From positions 1 through 45,007 of the forward strand of contig WRAO01000019.1 in assembly GCA_009780175.1 (NCBI GenBank): DNA of 45,007 bases. The letters are read 5' to 3'. This document shows, piece after piece, positions 34,218 through 42,076 of this stretch. Under the pieces are notes generated by a model that saw only the letters and a program-made list of their open reading frames with translations, ran no database searches and was not told the origin of the DNA. How positions within the stretch are numbered: the first letter of the stretch is position 1; every line of letters begins with the position of its first letter. The translations under genes were made by a program, and so were the position numbers. Origin of the DNA: Oscillospiraceae bacterium. Its GTDB lineage: Bacteria > Bacillota > Clostridia > Oscillospirales > Oscillospiraceae.

Positions 34218-34270
34218 TACAAGACAAGGCTTGAAAGATGAAACCGTCATCTTTCAAGCCTTGTCTTGTA
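34218..34270 (+). terminator. terminator of the surface-polymer operon
   Basis: A perfect 24-bp stem with a five-base loop, followed by ATTTGTCTTT, 28 bases past the glycosyltransferase stop. Its length is unusual for an intrinsic terminator. Confidence 0.88.
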
Positions 34271-34393
34271 ATTTGTCTTTATCATTGCAAAATCGCTCCG
34301 AACTGTGAAATGCCATCACTGAATGGCAAAGGCCTGATATTGAAAAAGCAATTCTGGCGAATAGACATTCGATAAATTTTTCGAGCTAACGCC

Positions 34394-34504
34394 TTAAGAG
34401 AACCCATACGGTTTCTCTTAAATCGTCTTTTTGCTTCTTTTTGGCGATCCAAAAAGAAGGCCCGCCCGGCAGGGCAAAACAGCCCACAGGCCAGCAAGGT
34501 CTAA
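34394..34504. repeat. multi-hairpin dispersed repeat, copy 2
   Basis: Close relative of 2371-2480. The first hairpin (34394-34421) has one indel; the second, CTTCTTTTTGG/CCAAAAAGAAG around CGAT, keeps full pairing although the loop side bases differ from copy 1. The stretch TTTTTGCTTCTTTTTGGCGA and the block AGAAGGCCCGCCCGGCAGGG are identical in both copies. Bases 34271-34393 upstream contain no gene I can support. Confidence 0.75.
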
Positions 34505-34525
34505 CTGCAACAGCAATAAAAAAAC

Positions 34526-34555
34526 AAAAGCCCAGCGCCTCCGCGCCGGGCTTTT
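34526..34555. terminator. terminator downstream of radA, also usable from the left
   Basis: AAAAGCCC and GCGC stem halves around CTCC with one mismatch. The minus-strand exit has TTTTGTTTTTTT, making it a good end for the radA transcript; the plus-strand exit has TTTTCATATTTT. Confidence 0.8.
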
Positions 34556-34609
34556 CATATTTTCCAGTACCCCTGCACATACTGACCCCAAAAAGGACGG
34601 TGAAAAAAA

Positions 34610-34753
34610 TTGAGCCTAATCCCCTGCACCAGCAACTGCGTCTACCAACTCGAAGGCTGCTGCACCCTAGAGCGCGCCGCCTCCCAAGGCACACGCGCCC
34701 CAGCAGACGATACCCCCGGCTGCGTCCACTTCATCAGCACGGCAAAACCCTAA
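34610..34753 (+). CDS. small Cys-rich protein of unknown function
   Basis: A 47-aa protein from a TTG start (AAGGA upstream) reading MSLIPCTSNCVYQLEGCCTL and ending GCVHFISTAKP. The spacing CxxxC, YQxxGxCxL and CxHF matches a small clostridial protein I have seen repeatedly near radA-type genes; five cysteines and one histidine suggest a metal-binding knuckle. Its stop overlaps the convergent radA stop. It was missed by simple length cut-offs and by its non-ATG start. Function unknown. Confidence 0.72.
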   Translation: MSLIPCTSNCVYQLEGCCTLERAASQGTRAPADDTPGCVHFISTAKP

Positions 34754-36123
34754 ATCTGCACCGCCAAAAACGCGTCGCGAATCGTCTTCACCATCGTAAT
34801 CTGCAAACCCTCAGGCCGAATCAGCTTCGCCTTATCCTGCACCGGCATGATACACCGCTTGAATCCCAGCCGCTGCACCTCCGCCAATCGCTGATTAATC
34901 GCCGCCACGCTCCGAATCTCCCCCGTCAACCCAACCTCGCCAATCGCAACCACCGAGCTGTCAATCGTCCGCCCCCGATAGCTCGAAGCAATCGCCAAAA
35001 TCGTCGCCAAATCCGCCGCCGGCTCGTCGATCTCTAGGCCACCGATGACGTTGATGTAAGCGTCACACCCACCAATCGCCAGCCCCCCCTGCTTCTCCGC
35101 AACCGCCAGCAAAAGGATGGCCCGCCCGAGGTCCAGCCCATTCGCGGTCCGCCGCGGCATCTTAAAATTGTTCGGCACCAACAGCGCCTGAATCTCCGCC
35201 AAAACCGGCCGCGTCCCCTCCATCACACTGGTCACACAAGTCCCCGGCACATTCTCCGGCCGCCCAGACAGCAGAAGTTCAGACGGATTCGGCACCTCCC
35301 GAAGCCCCGCCCCCGTCATCTCAAATACGCCAATCTCATTCGTAGACCCAAAGCGATTCTTCGCCGCCCGCAAAATTTTATAAGACAAATTACTCCCGCC
35401 CTCTACATAGAGCACGCAATCCACCATATGTTCCAAAACCTTCGGCCCCGCAATGTCGCCCTCTTTGTTCACATGCCCGATCACAAATACCGTGAGCCCC
35501 TCGCCCTTCGCCATCTGCATCAGCCGCATCGTACACTGCTTCACCTGCGTCACACTACCCGGCACAGAGGTCGAATCCTCCGTATACAGCGTCTGAATCG
35601 AATCCACAATCAAAATATCCGGCTTCACCTCAGCCACAGCCTCTATGATCTGATCCAAATTCGTCTCCGGGAGCAAAAACAGCTCCTCCCCCTTCACACC
35701 CAGCCGCTCCGCCCGCATCTTAATCTGCCGCTGAGACTCCTCACCCGATACATAGAGCACCCGCGCAAAGCGGCTCAAATGGTCGCAAATCTGCAACATC
35801 AAGGTAGACTTGCCCACTCCCGGCGCCCCACCAATCAGCACCAAAGATCCATGCACAGCCCCGCCGCCCAGCACCCGATCGAGCTCACCCATCCCAGTAT
35901 CAAACCGAATCTCCGCCCCGCTCCCCACTTCTGTGAGCGGCTTCGCCAAAGCCGGCTTTCCACCCCGCCTCACAGGCGCAGCAACCCCCGGCTTACTCTT
36001 TCCTTTCGCAACCGTCTCCTCCACCAGCGTATTCCACGCCCCACACGCCCGACACTGCCCCTCCCACCGAGCAGCCTCATTCCCACATTCCGAGCAAAAA
36101 AACACAATCTTCTCTTTCGCCAA
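34750..36123 (-). CDS. radA: DNA repair protein RadA (Sms)
   Basis: A 457-aa hexameric RecA-like helicase that extends recombination branches. It has an N-terminal C4 zinc finger (Cys10, Cys13, Cys24, Cys27), Walker A GGAPGVGKST (98-107), Walker B region ILIVDSIQ, the RadA-specific KNRFGSTNEIGVF motif and a Lon-protease-like C-terminal domain (from about 310). The TTG start at 36123 has GGGAGG nine bases upstream; longer in-frame starts would add about 78 residues not found in RadA. It lies 98 bases downstream of cwlD. Confidence 0.95.
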   Translation of the reverse strand: MAKEKIVFFCSECGNEAARWEGQCRACGAWNTLVEETVAKGKSKPGVAAPVRRGGKPALAKPLTEVGSGAEIRFDTGMGELDRVLGGGAVHGSLVLIGGAPGVGKSTLMLQICDHLSRFARVLYVSGEESQRQIKMRAERLGVKGEELFLLPETNLDQIIEAVAEVKPDILIVDSIQTLYTEDSTSVPGSVTQVKQCTMRLMQMAKGEGLTVFVIGHVNKEGDIAGPKVLEHMVDCVLYVEGGSNLSYKILRAAKNRFGSTNEIGVFEMTGAGLREVPNPSELLLSGRPENVPGTCVTSVMEGTRPVLAEIQALLVPNNFKMPRRTANGLDLGRAILLLAVAEKQGGLAIGGCDAYINVIGGLEIDEPAADLATILAIASSYRGRTIDSSVVAIGEVGLTGEIRSVAAINQRLAEVQRLGFKRCIMPVQDKAKLIRPEGLQITMVKTIRDAFLAVQI

Positions 36124-36221
36124 AATACCCAACCTCCCACAAAGCAAGCCCCGCAGGGCCCCTATTTTATCTATGCTCGCTCCGCCCGCCCATATCAACA
36201 TTCTATCACAAACATACGAAC

Positions 36222-36977
36222 CTACCCACCAAAATGCCGAGCTTCTAACAGCTCCACAGACTGTATATACCCCGCCAACAAAATCGCCGCCAACCGAAGC
36301 TGATACGCCTCCGTCCGCAAAAGCGCCTCCTCCCACAGATTCGACAAAAACCCACACTCCACCAAAATCGCCGGGCAGTCAATGTGGTTCATCAGAAACA
36401 CCCCCGAAGGCACCCGCGTCGGCACCCGGCGTCGTTCTAACCCAAGCCCACTCACCAAAGCATCCTGCATCACCCCCGCAAAGGCCTCACTGGCCTCCGT
36501 AGGGGCAAAAAACACATGCGGCCCAGACGCCCCGGGCCCATCGTAAGTATTCTGGTGAATACTAATCACCACCGCATACGGCGTCCCATTAATCAGCTCC
36601 ACGCGCGCCCGCGTATCCGCCACCTTCTTCGCCCGTATCGTATCCGCCTCCGGCGGATAATCGAGCTCCGCCGTCCGCCGCGTCATCTGCGTCGGAATCC
36701 CATAGAGCGCCGCGAGCGCCTCCAGACGCAGCGCAATCGCCAAATTGATCTCGCTCTCCTCATACCCACTCAACGAAACCGCCCCCCCATCCATCCCGCC
36801 ATGTCCCGGATCGATGATCAGCAGCAGCCCCTCCGTCTGCACCGGAGGCTCCACAGTCCGCATCGTAATCACAAATTTTTGACCCCGAGAATAGAAATAC
36901 ACCCCGCCGATCGCCATGAACAAAACCGCGGCGGCGACACAAAGCAAAATCACACGGCCCGACGACTCCGTTTTCAC
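36222..36977 (-). CDS. cwlD: N-acetylmuramoyl-L-alanine amidase CwlD (spore cortex)
   Basis: A 251-aa Amidase_3 protein needed in Bacillus to make muramic-delta-lactam in spore cortex. An N-terminal membrane helix (about 9-29) precedes the zinc amidase domain with LLLIIDPGHGGMDGGA (ligand His59), Glu74 in GYEESEIN, ISIHQN (His141) and ILVECGFLSN (catalytic Glu207). The GTG start at 36977 has only a weak GGGGTG site. A sigma-E-like promoter lies upstream, in keeping with mother-cell expression. It is a marker for endospore formation. General cell-wall amidases of the same family are the alternative, but size and single-domain layout fit CwlD. Confidence 0.9.
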   Translation of the reverse strand: MKTESSGRVILLCVAAAVLFMAIGGVYFYSRGQKFVITMRTVEPPVQTEGLLLIIDPGHGGMDGGAVSLSGYEESEINLAIALRLEALAALYGIPTQMTRRTAELDYPPEADTIRAKKVADTRARVELINGTPYAVVISIHQNTYDGPGASGPHVFFAPTEASEAFAGVMQDALVSGLGLERRRVPTRVPSGVFLMNHIDCPAILVECGFLSNLWEEALLRTEAYQLRLAAILLAGYIQSVELLEARHFGG

Positions 36978-37034
36978 CTCAAAAACACCCCATTTCGCAT
37001 CATTAAGGCCCCAAAACGGGACCTCTCCCGCAAC

Positions 37035-37063
37035 AATTTATGCGATCATGTGGACAAATATGA
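37035..37063 (-). promoter_or_regulatory. sigma-E-like promoter of cwlD
   Basis: Minus strand TCATATT (37057-37063, full match to KMATATT), 14 bases, CATAAATT (37035-37042, seven of eight to CATACAHT). Confidence 0.65.
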
Positions 37064-37077
37064 GTCTATCACAAAAA

Positions 37078-37106
37078 GCACCCTTCGATCAATCTTTTCA
37101 TACGAT
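37078..37106 (+). promoter_or_regulatory. sigma-E-like promoter of cotJ
   Basis: CATACGAT (37099-37106) matches seven of eight -10 positions. With 14-base spacing the -35 is GCACCCT (37078-37084), only four of seven. 32 bases before the GTG start. Confidence 0.5.
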
Positions 37107-37138
37107 GGAGAAATCTTTCGAATAGGAGGACCCCTCTC

Positions 37139-37609
37139 GTGCATGACCCCATGACGCATCGACCCATACCACCCGAGCCCCTGCCGGAATACAAAACCGG
37201 TAGACTCCCATCCACCGCTCCCCTGGCCGTCCCCTTTGTCCCCTTCCAAGGCCCGAATCCGCCCCAATACAGCCCCGAAGAAGCCCTGACCCGCGGCACC
37301 CTCTTCCCCGGCCTAGACCTCCCCTTTAAGAACACCGTCAACCAAACCAACCCCCTCATCGGCACAGCCCTCGGCGAACTCAAAGCCTTAGAGATGGCTG
37401 TCATGGACCTACACCTCTTCCTCGACACCCACCCCCACGACAGAGAGGCAACCCGCATCTTCGGCCACTACTGCAAACTCCTCGAGACGTCCAAGCGTCA
37501 CTACGTCGCCAAGTTCGGACCCTTAACGTTGGCTGACTCCGTAGAGGACGGCGTCTACACCTGGCTCCAAGACCCCTGGCCATGGGACTATCAGGAAAGG
37601 ATGATATAA
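37139..37609 (+). CDS. fused spore-coat protein CotJA-CotJB
   Basis: One 156-aa reading frame holds both small coat proteins that are normally separate genes. Residues about 28-66 (LAVPFVPFQGPNPPQYSPEE, TRGTLFPGLDLPF) are CotJA; residues about 78-152 (LGELKALEMAVMDLHLFLD, HPHDREATRIF, FGPLTLADS, WPWDYQE) are CotJB. In Bacillus these are about 82 and 87 aa and help assemble the CotJC Mn-catalase into the inner coat. The GTG start is nine bases after AGGAGG. A cotJC remnant follows four bases downstream. The N-terminal 27 residues are proline-rich. Confidence 0.88.
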   Translation: MHDPMTHRPIPPEPLPEYKTGRLPSTAPLAVPFVPFQGPNPPQYSPEEALTRGTLFPGLDLPFKNTVNQTNPLIGTALGELKALEMAVMDLHLFLDTHPHDREATRIFGHYCKLLETSKRHYVAKFGPLTLADSVEDGVYTWLQDPWPWDYQERMI

Positions 37610-37612
37610 GCG

Positions 37613-37729
37613 ATGTTTTTCTATGAAAAGAAGCTGCAATACCCCGTGCGGATCACAAACCCCAACCCCGCATTGGCGAAGTTCATCATCTCCCAATACG
37701 GAGGGCGAAGCCCCAACAGACTGCAATAA
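37613..37729 (+). pseudogene. cotJC: 5' remnant of cotJC (spore-coat Mn-catalase)
   Basis: A 38-codon frame that begins MFFYEKKLQYPVRI and continues through NPALAKFIISQYGG, matching the start of CotJC (typically about 190 aa), then switches to RSPNRLQ and stops. The whole diiron/dimanganese catalase body is missing. It stands in the normal cotJA-cotJB-cotJC order, four bases after cotJAB, with AAAGGA upstream, so expression of a short peptide remains possible. The break point is followed at once by the hppA terminator, pointing to a deletion that fused the two loci. Confidence 0.82.
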
Positions 37730-37730
37730 A

Positions 37731-37758
37731 AAATCGGCACCCCGGAGGGTGCCGATTT
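37731..37758. terminator. terminator between cotJ locus and hppA
   Basis: A 12-bp perfect stem AAATCGGCACCC with loop CGGA. The minus-strand exit TTTTTTATTG makes it mainly the end of the hppA transcript. Confidence 0.88.
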
Positions 37759-37771
37759 CTGATGGGTAGAT

Positions 37772-39886
37772 TTAGAAAATCGAGAACTGAACAATGACGC
37801 CGATGAAGGCAATCGAGATCGTCGCGAGGAGTTTGATGAGAGTGTTCAGAGACGGACCAGAGGTGTCTTTGAACGGGTCACCCACTGTGTCGCCGATAAC
37901 CGCCGCTTTATGGCTGTCCGAGCCCTTGCCGCCATGGGCGCCGCCCTCGATGTACTTCTTCGCGTTATCCCACGCGCCGCCGGCGTTCGCCATGAAGATC
38001 GCCACGGCAAAACCGGAAACCGTCGCACCAGCCAGCATGCCGACAATACCGGACGGACCGAGCAGAATGCCGGTGGCAATCGGTGCGCCAACGCCGATGA
38101 TGGTCGGTAGGATCATTTCGCGCAGAGCGCTCTTGGTGCAGAGGTCAACGCAGGCCGCGTAGTCCGCGTCCGCAGTACCTTCCATCAGACCCTTAATCTC
38201 ACGGAACTGGCGGCGTACTTCCACAACAATACTCTGCGCCGCACGTTGCACGGAAGACATCGTAAGCGCGGTAAAGAAGAACACCAGCACAACACCGAGG
38301 AACAGACCGATCAGAACAGTCGGGTTGTTGAGGCTGAGATCCATATCATAGGGCAATCTAGCATTCGCAACATTGACGAAGGAGACGAGCAGTGCGAGAG
38401 ACGTAAGCGCCGCAGAACCGATCGCGAAGCCTTTGCCTGTCGCGGCGGTGGTGTTGCCGAGCTTGTCGAGCGCGTCTGTCCGCTCACGGACTTCCGGGCC
38501 CATACCAGCCATTTCAGCGATACCGCCCGCGTTATCCGCCACAGGACCGTATGCGTCCGTCGCGAGGGTGATGCCGAGCGTCGAGAGCATACCGACAGCC
38601 GATAGACCAACGCCGTAGAGCCCCTGTGCGAAGGCCAAGCCATATCCTTCCGTACCCGGGTTCAAAATGCCGCCGGAAGCGAGAAAGCTCACGAGGATAG
38701 AGGTAGAAACGATGAGCACAGGAATCAGCGTAGACTTCATGCCGAGCGCGATACCGCCGATGATAACCGTCGCCGGACCGGTTTGCGCGGCAGCCGCCAA
38801 CTCTTGCGTCGGCTTGTAGTTATCCGAAGTGTAGTACTCTGTAAAGTAAGCGATCAAACAGCCAGCCAACACACCGACGAGAATCGAAATAAACAGACCC
38901 CAGTTGCCGTCCATAATGAAAAACGTCAACGGAGCCGCAGCGAGTGTCGCGAGGATAGCGGCGATATAAGTACCTCTTCTGAGCGTGTTGAGCAGATCTT
39001 TCTGCGTCGCGTTCTCACCCGTGCGGATAAAGAACGAGCCGATCAGAGAAGCAAACACACCGACCACAGACAGGGCCACCGGCAGGAACATGCTGTTCCA
39101 CATCAGGTCTGTGCCTACGAAAGCCGCGAAGCCAAGGGCAATGGCGGCATGCATCGCTTTGACATAGCTCTCATACAGGTCCGCGCCCATACCGGCAACG
39201 TCACCCACGTTGTCGCCCACGTTGTCGGCGATAACGGCGGGGTTACGCGGATCATCTTCCGGAATCCCAGCCTCGACCTTACCAACAAGGTCTGCGCCCA
39301 CGTCCGCCGCTTTGGTGAAGATACCGCCACCTACGCGAGCAAAGAGCGCGAATGCCGATACACCGACGCCGAACATAACCATGTTCTCCGCAATCTCCTG
39401 CGGCCCCACATCGAAGACAAAGCGCAACACGAGGAACCAAGCGGAAACGTCAATCAGAGCCAGACCAACCACGGTAAAGCTCATGACCGTACCGGAGGCA
39501 AAGGCAACTTTTAGACCCTGATTCAGACTCTGGCTGGCAGCTTGTGCCGTCCGCACGTTGGCTCTCGTCGCCATCTTCATGCCGAGGAAAGCCGCGAGTT
39601 GCGAGAAAATACCACCAGTGAGGAATGCAAAGGGGATAAACGGAGACGCAAGCCCTGCGACAGCCAAAATTCCCAAAATAGCCACCATGATGACATAGAA
39701 CACTGCTACGGTCTTAAATTGACGCTTTAGATAAGCGCCCGCTCCCTCACGAATCGAGGAGGCGATTTTTTGCATTTTCTCATTGCCTTCCGAAAAGCTC
39801 ATCACTTTTCGGCTTTGGTAGAAGGCAAAGAGCAAAGCAAGCGCCGCTCCCGCCAGGCCTAACCAGAACGCTGTTTCAAAATTCAT
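37772..39886 (-). CDS. hppA: membrane-bound, potassium-stimulated ion-pumping pyrophosphatase
   Basis: A 704-aa pump with about 16 membrane helices that couples pyrophosphate hydrolysis to export of H+ and/or Na+. Pyrophosphate and Mg sites are seen in DVGADLVGKVEAGIPEDDPR, NPAVIADNVGDNVGD and the C-terminal GDTVGDPFKDTSGPSLN. The segment GNTTAATGKG has Ala where potassium-independent enzymes have Lys, so it belongs to the K+-dependent class. Na+ versus H+ cannot be decided by eye. In anaerobes it saves energy from biosynthetic pyrophosphate. It has its own promoter. Confidence 0.96.
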   Translation of the reverse strand: MNFETAFWLGLAGAALALLFAFYQSRKVMSFSEGNEKMQKIASSIREGAGAYLKRQFKTVAVFYVIMVAILGILAVAGLASPFIPFAFLTGGIFSQLAAFLGMKMATRANVRTAQAASQSLNQGLKVAFASGTVMSFTVVGLALIDVSAWFLVLRFVFDVGPQEIAENMVMFGVGVSAFALFARVGGGIFTKAADVGADLVGKVEAGIPEDDPRNPAVIADNVGDNVGDVAGMGADLYESYVKAMHAAIALGFAAFVGTDLMWNSMFLPVALSVVGVFASLIGSFFIRTGENATQKDLLNTLRRGTYIAAILATLAAAPLTFFIMDGNWGLFISILVGVLAGCLIAYFTEYYTSDNYKPTQELAAAAQTGPATVIIGGIALGMKSTLIPVLIVSTSILVSFLASGGILNPGTEGYGLAFAQGLYGVGLSAVGMLSTLGITLATDAYGPVADNAGGIAEMAGMGPEVRERTDALDKLGNTTAATGKGFAIGSAALTSLALLVSFVNVANARLPYDMDLSLNNPTVLIGLFLGVVLVFFFTALTMSSVQRAAQSIVVEVRRQFREIKGLMEGTADADYAACVDLCTKSALREMILPTIIGVGAPIATGILLGPSGIVGMLAGATVSGFAVAIFMANAGGAWDNAKKYIEGGAHGGKGSDSHKAAVIGDTVGDPFKDTSGPSLNTLIKLLATISIAFIGVIVQFSIF

Positions 39887-39952
39887 TTTGCGTCATCCAT
39901 CCTTTTCTCAACTTTGATAAGTCTTCATTCCTATATCCGAACACCACCCTCA

Positions 39953-39980
39953 ATTTTAGCACAAATCGCACAATTTGCAA
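39953..39980 (-). promoter_or_regulatory. promoter of hppA
   Basis: TTGCAA (39975-39980), 16-base spacer, TAAAAT (39953-39958) on the minus strand. Confidence 0.6.
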
Positions 39981-39995
39981 GCCGCTCCTCTCACT

Positions 39996-40013
39996 TTGTG
40001 ACGAAAATCACGA
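39996..40013. promoter_or_regulatory. candidate Rex (NADH-sensing repressor) site
   Basis: TTGTGACGAAAATCACGA matches the outer arms of the Rex site TTGTGAANNNNTTCACAA at 11 of 12 positions. It lies 15 bases upstream of the hppA -35. CRP/FNR-type sites look alike. Confidence 0.4.
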
Positions 40014-40085
40014 CTTTGATATATATGTCCAAAAACACCGTCTCACCGCTTCCCTTTTCTGTGCACAGACACAAAGCATAGAGAA

Positions 40086-40111
40086 GGGCACCTGCCAAAA
40101 CGCAGATACCC
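40086..40111 (-). terminator. terminator of mnmA-ispD
   Basis: Minus-strand stem GGGTATCTGC/GCAGGTGCCC with two G-U pairs and a GTTTTG loop, followed by TTCTCT, 22 bases past the ispD stop. Confidence 0.6.
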
Positions 40112-40133
40112 TCGTCTATTTCCTATTCTCTGG

Positions 40134-40808
40134 TTATGCCAAATACGCCTCCGCCACCAATAAATCCAGCGGCGTCGTAATCTTGATGTTCTCCGGGGCT
40201 CCACGCACAGCCCCGACTTTGTACCCCTCAAGCTCAAGGAGCCGACTGTCATCCGTAGCCGCAGGATCATCCTGATACCGCGCATGGCAACGCTGGAGGA
40301 TTTTTGTGTGAAACCCCTGCGGCGTCTGCGCCCCGTAGAGCGGCTGTCTCAGCACTTCCGGCTTTGCCTGCCGTTTCTCGCCTACGCGGCAGACTTGCTC
40401 TTCCATCGGCAGAACCGGAATCGCCCCGTCATAACGATCCAAGGCCTCCACACATGCCGCAATGCACGCCTCCCGCACCAGCGGCCGCGCCCCGTCGTGG
40501 ACGAGGACAATCTCACTCTTCAAATCACGAATCGCCGCGCAGACCGAGGCTTGCCGTGTCGTTCCGCCGAGCACAACACGGCAGGGCTTCCCCTGCTCCG
40601 CCGCCAACACTTCCATCTCCGCCCGCTCTTCCTCGCGGACGGCTAACACCAACTCATCTACATAAGAATGCCCCGCAAAGGCTGCCAGCGCATGTGCGAT
40701 GATCTGCCGTCCATCCAGCATGAGGCACACTTTATTTTCTGGAAGTCCCATTCGGCTCCCACTCCCCGCGGCAAGTACGACCGCCGCCACTCGTTTCCCT
40801 TTATACAT
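40134..40808 (-). CDS. ispD: 2-C-methyl-D-erythritol 4-phosphate cytidylyltransferase
   Basis: Third step of the MEP isoprenoid pathway: joins CTP to methylerythritol phosphate, releasing pyrophosphate. The 224 aa are normal. Motifs are the nucleotide loop VVLAAGSGSRMG, NKVCLMLDGR, the VLVHDGARPLV block, the substrate region CRVGEKR and the C-terminal TDDSRLLELEG...GAPENIKITTPLDL. It begins 20 bases after mnmA and probably shares its transcript. No ispF is fused or adjacent. Confidence 0.94.
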   Translation of the reverse strand: MYKGKRVAAVVLAAGSGSRMGLPENKVCLMLDGRQIIAHALAAFAGHSYVDELVLAVREEERAEMEVLAAEQGKPCRVVLGGTTRQASVCAAIRDLKSEIVLVHDGARPLVREACIAACVEALDRYDGAIPVLPMEEQVCRVGEKRQAKPEVLRQPLYGAQTPQGFHTKILQRCHARYQDDPAATDDSRLLELEGYKVGAVRGAPENIKITTPLDLLVAEAYLA

Positions 40809-40828
40809 ATTGTTCCCCTAACCAAGCT

Positions 40829-41893
40829 TCACTGAATGATCCCGCCGCCCACCACCACGTCGTCCTGATAAAACACCGCCGCCTGCCCCGGCGTCACCGC
40901 CCGCTTCGGCCCCCGGAGTCGGACTTCCACATCCCCGTTCGGGAGCGGATACAGTGTCGCCCGCTCTTCCCGGTCCCGATACCGCGTCATCACAGTAACC
41001 TCTAACGGACCCGTAAGCGCCTCAATCGCGACCCAATTCGGCCCCAACACCGTAAAACAATCCCGCATCAGCTCCCGCTCAGACCCGACAATCACCGTAT
41101 TCTTCTCCATATCCTTGCCCGTCACATAAAGCGGCGCCTCAGCGGCGACACCCAACCCGCGCCGCTGTCCGATGGTATACCGAATCGCACCCTTGTGCCG
41201 ACCCAGCACCCGCCCGGATTGATCTACAATATCACCGGGGGTGGCGATAAGACCCATCTTTTCCGTGAGAAACGCGCCATAATCCCCGTCCGGCACAAAG
41301 CAGATGTCTTGGCTATCCGGCTTGTCCGCCGTCACAAGGCTTTTCGCCTCCGCAATCTCCCGAATCTCGGCCTTCGTTTTGTCTCCAAGCGGCAAAACCG
41401 TCCGCGCCAGCTCGTCCTGTGTCATGGCGTAGAGCACGTAAGACTGATCCTTATTTAAGTCCCGCGCCCGAAGCAGCTCATACCGCCCCGTCGCCTCATT
41501 CCGACAAATCCGCGCATAATGCCCGGTCGCAATCTTCCCCATCCCAAGCTGCTCCGCCCGCCGAATCATCTGTGGAAACTTGACAAAGCGATTGCAATCA
41601 ATACAAGGATTCGGCGTCTCCCCCCGGGCATATCCGTCGGCAAACCGCTGAATCACCTCGCGGTGGAACTCCTCCGTAAACTGAAACACATGATGCGGTA
41701 TCCCCAGCCGATGACACACCCGCCGCGCATCCTCCACATCCGTAATCGCACAGCAAGTCTTGCCCGTGGTGACGATATCCGTATTCCCAAACAACTTCAT
41801 CGTCGCCCCGACAACCTCATATCGCTCCATTAATAGCAACGCCGCCACCGAACTGTCCACTCCACCGCTCATGCCCACCAGAATTTGTTCCAT
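40829..41893 (-). CDS. mnmA: tRNA-specific 2-thiouridylase
   Basis: Adds sulphur to uridine 34 of tRNA-Lys, Glu and Gln. The 354-aa protein has the PP-loop SGGVDSS (residues 9-15), the catalytic cysteine in NPCIDCN (Cys97, followed by Cys100), the second catalytic cysteine in KPDSQDICFV, and a C-terminal beta-barrel (GPLEVTVMTRYRDREERATL, VTPGQAAVFYQDDVVVGGGI). An extra KTCCAITDVEDARRV segment is typical of clostridial forms. It is transcribed from a TTGACA promoter and leads into ispD. Confidence 0.95.
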   Translation of the reverse strand: MEQILVGMSGGVDSSVAALLLMERYEVVGATMKLFGNTDIVTTGKTCCAITDVEDARRVCHRLGIPHHVFQFTEEFHREVIQRFADGYARGETPNPCIDCNRFVKFPQMIRRAEQLGMGKIATGHYARICRNEATGRYELLRARDLNKDQSYVLYAMTQDELARTVLPLGDKTKAEIREIAEAKSLVTADKPDSQDICFVPDGDYGAFLTEKMGLIATPGDIVDQSGRVLGRHKGAIRYTIGQRRGLGVAAEAPLYVTGKDMEKNTVIVGSERELMRDCFTVLGPNWVAIEALTGPLEVTVMTRYRDREERATLYPLPNGDVEVRLRGPKRAVTPGQAAVFYQDDVVVGGGIIQ

Positions 41894-41928
41894 ACTCCGC
41901 TCCAGTCCATACGATTCTAACTGCCCCC

Positions 41929-41958
41929 AGCATACACAGAACCTCCCCTCTCTGTCAA
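41929..41958 (-). promoter_or_regulatory. promoter of mnmA-ispD
   Basis: TTGACA (41953-41958, minus), 18-base spacer, TATGCT (41929-41934). Confidence 0.6.
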
Positions 41959-42076
41959 CTAATTGGTGACACGAATCGGACTAGAAAACACATCGCATCC
42001 ATGGTAAACTAGTGTAGGAGCGCACAGTGTACGCCCGCAGTTAACACAACGACTCTATCATTCGGCGGTACTAAAG

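Noticed and set aside
35428-36303. 291-codon plus-strand frame opposite radA
   Set aside because: His/Arg/Leu-rich antisense shadow of radA without a ribosome site.
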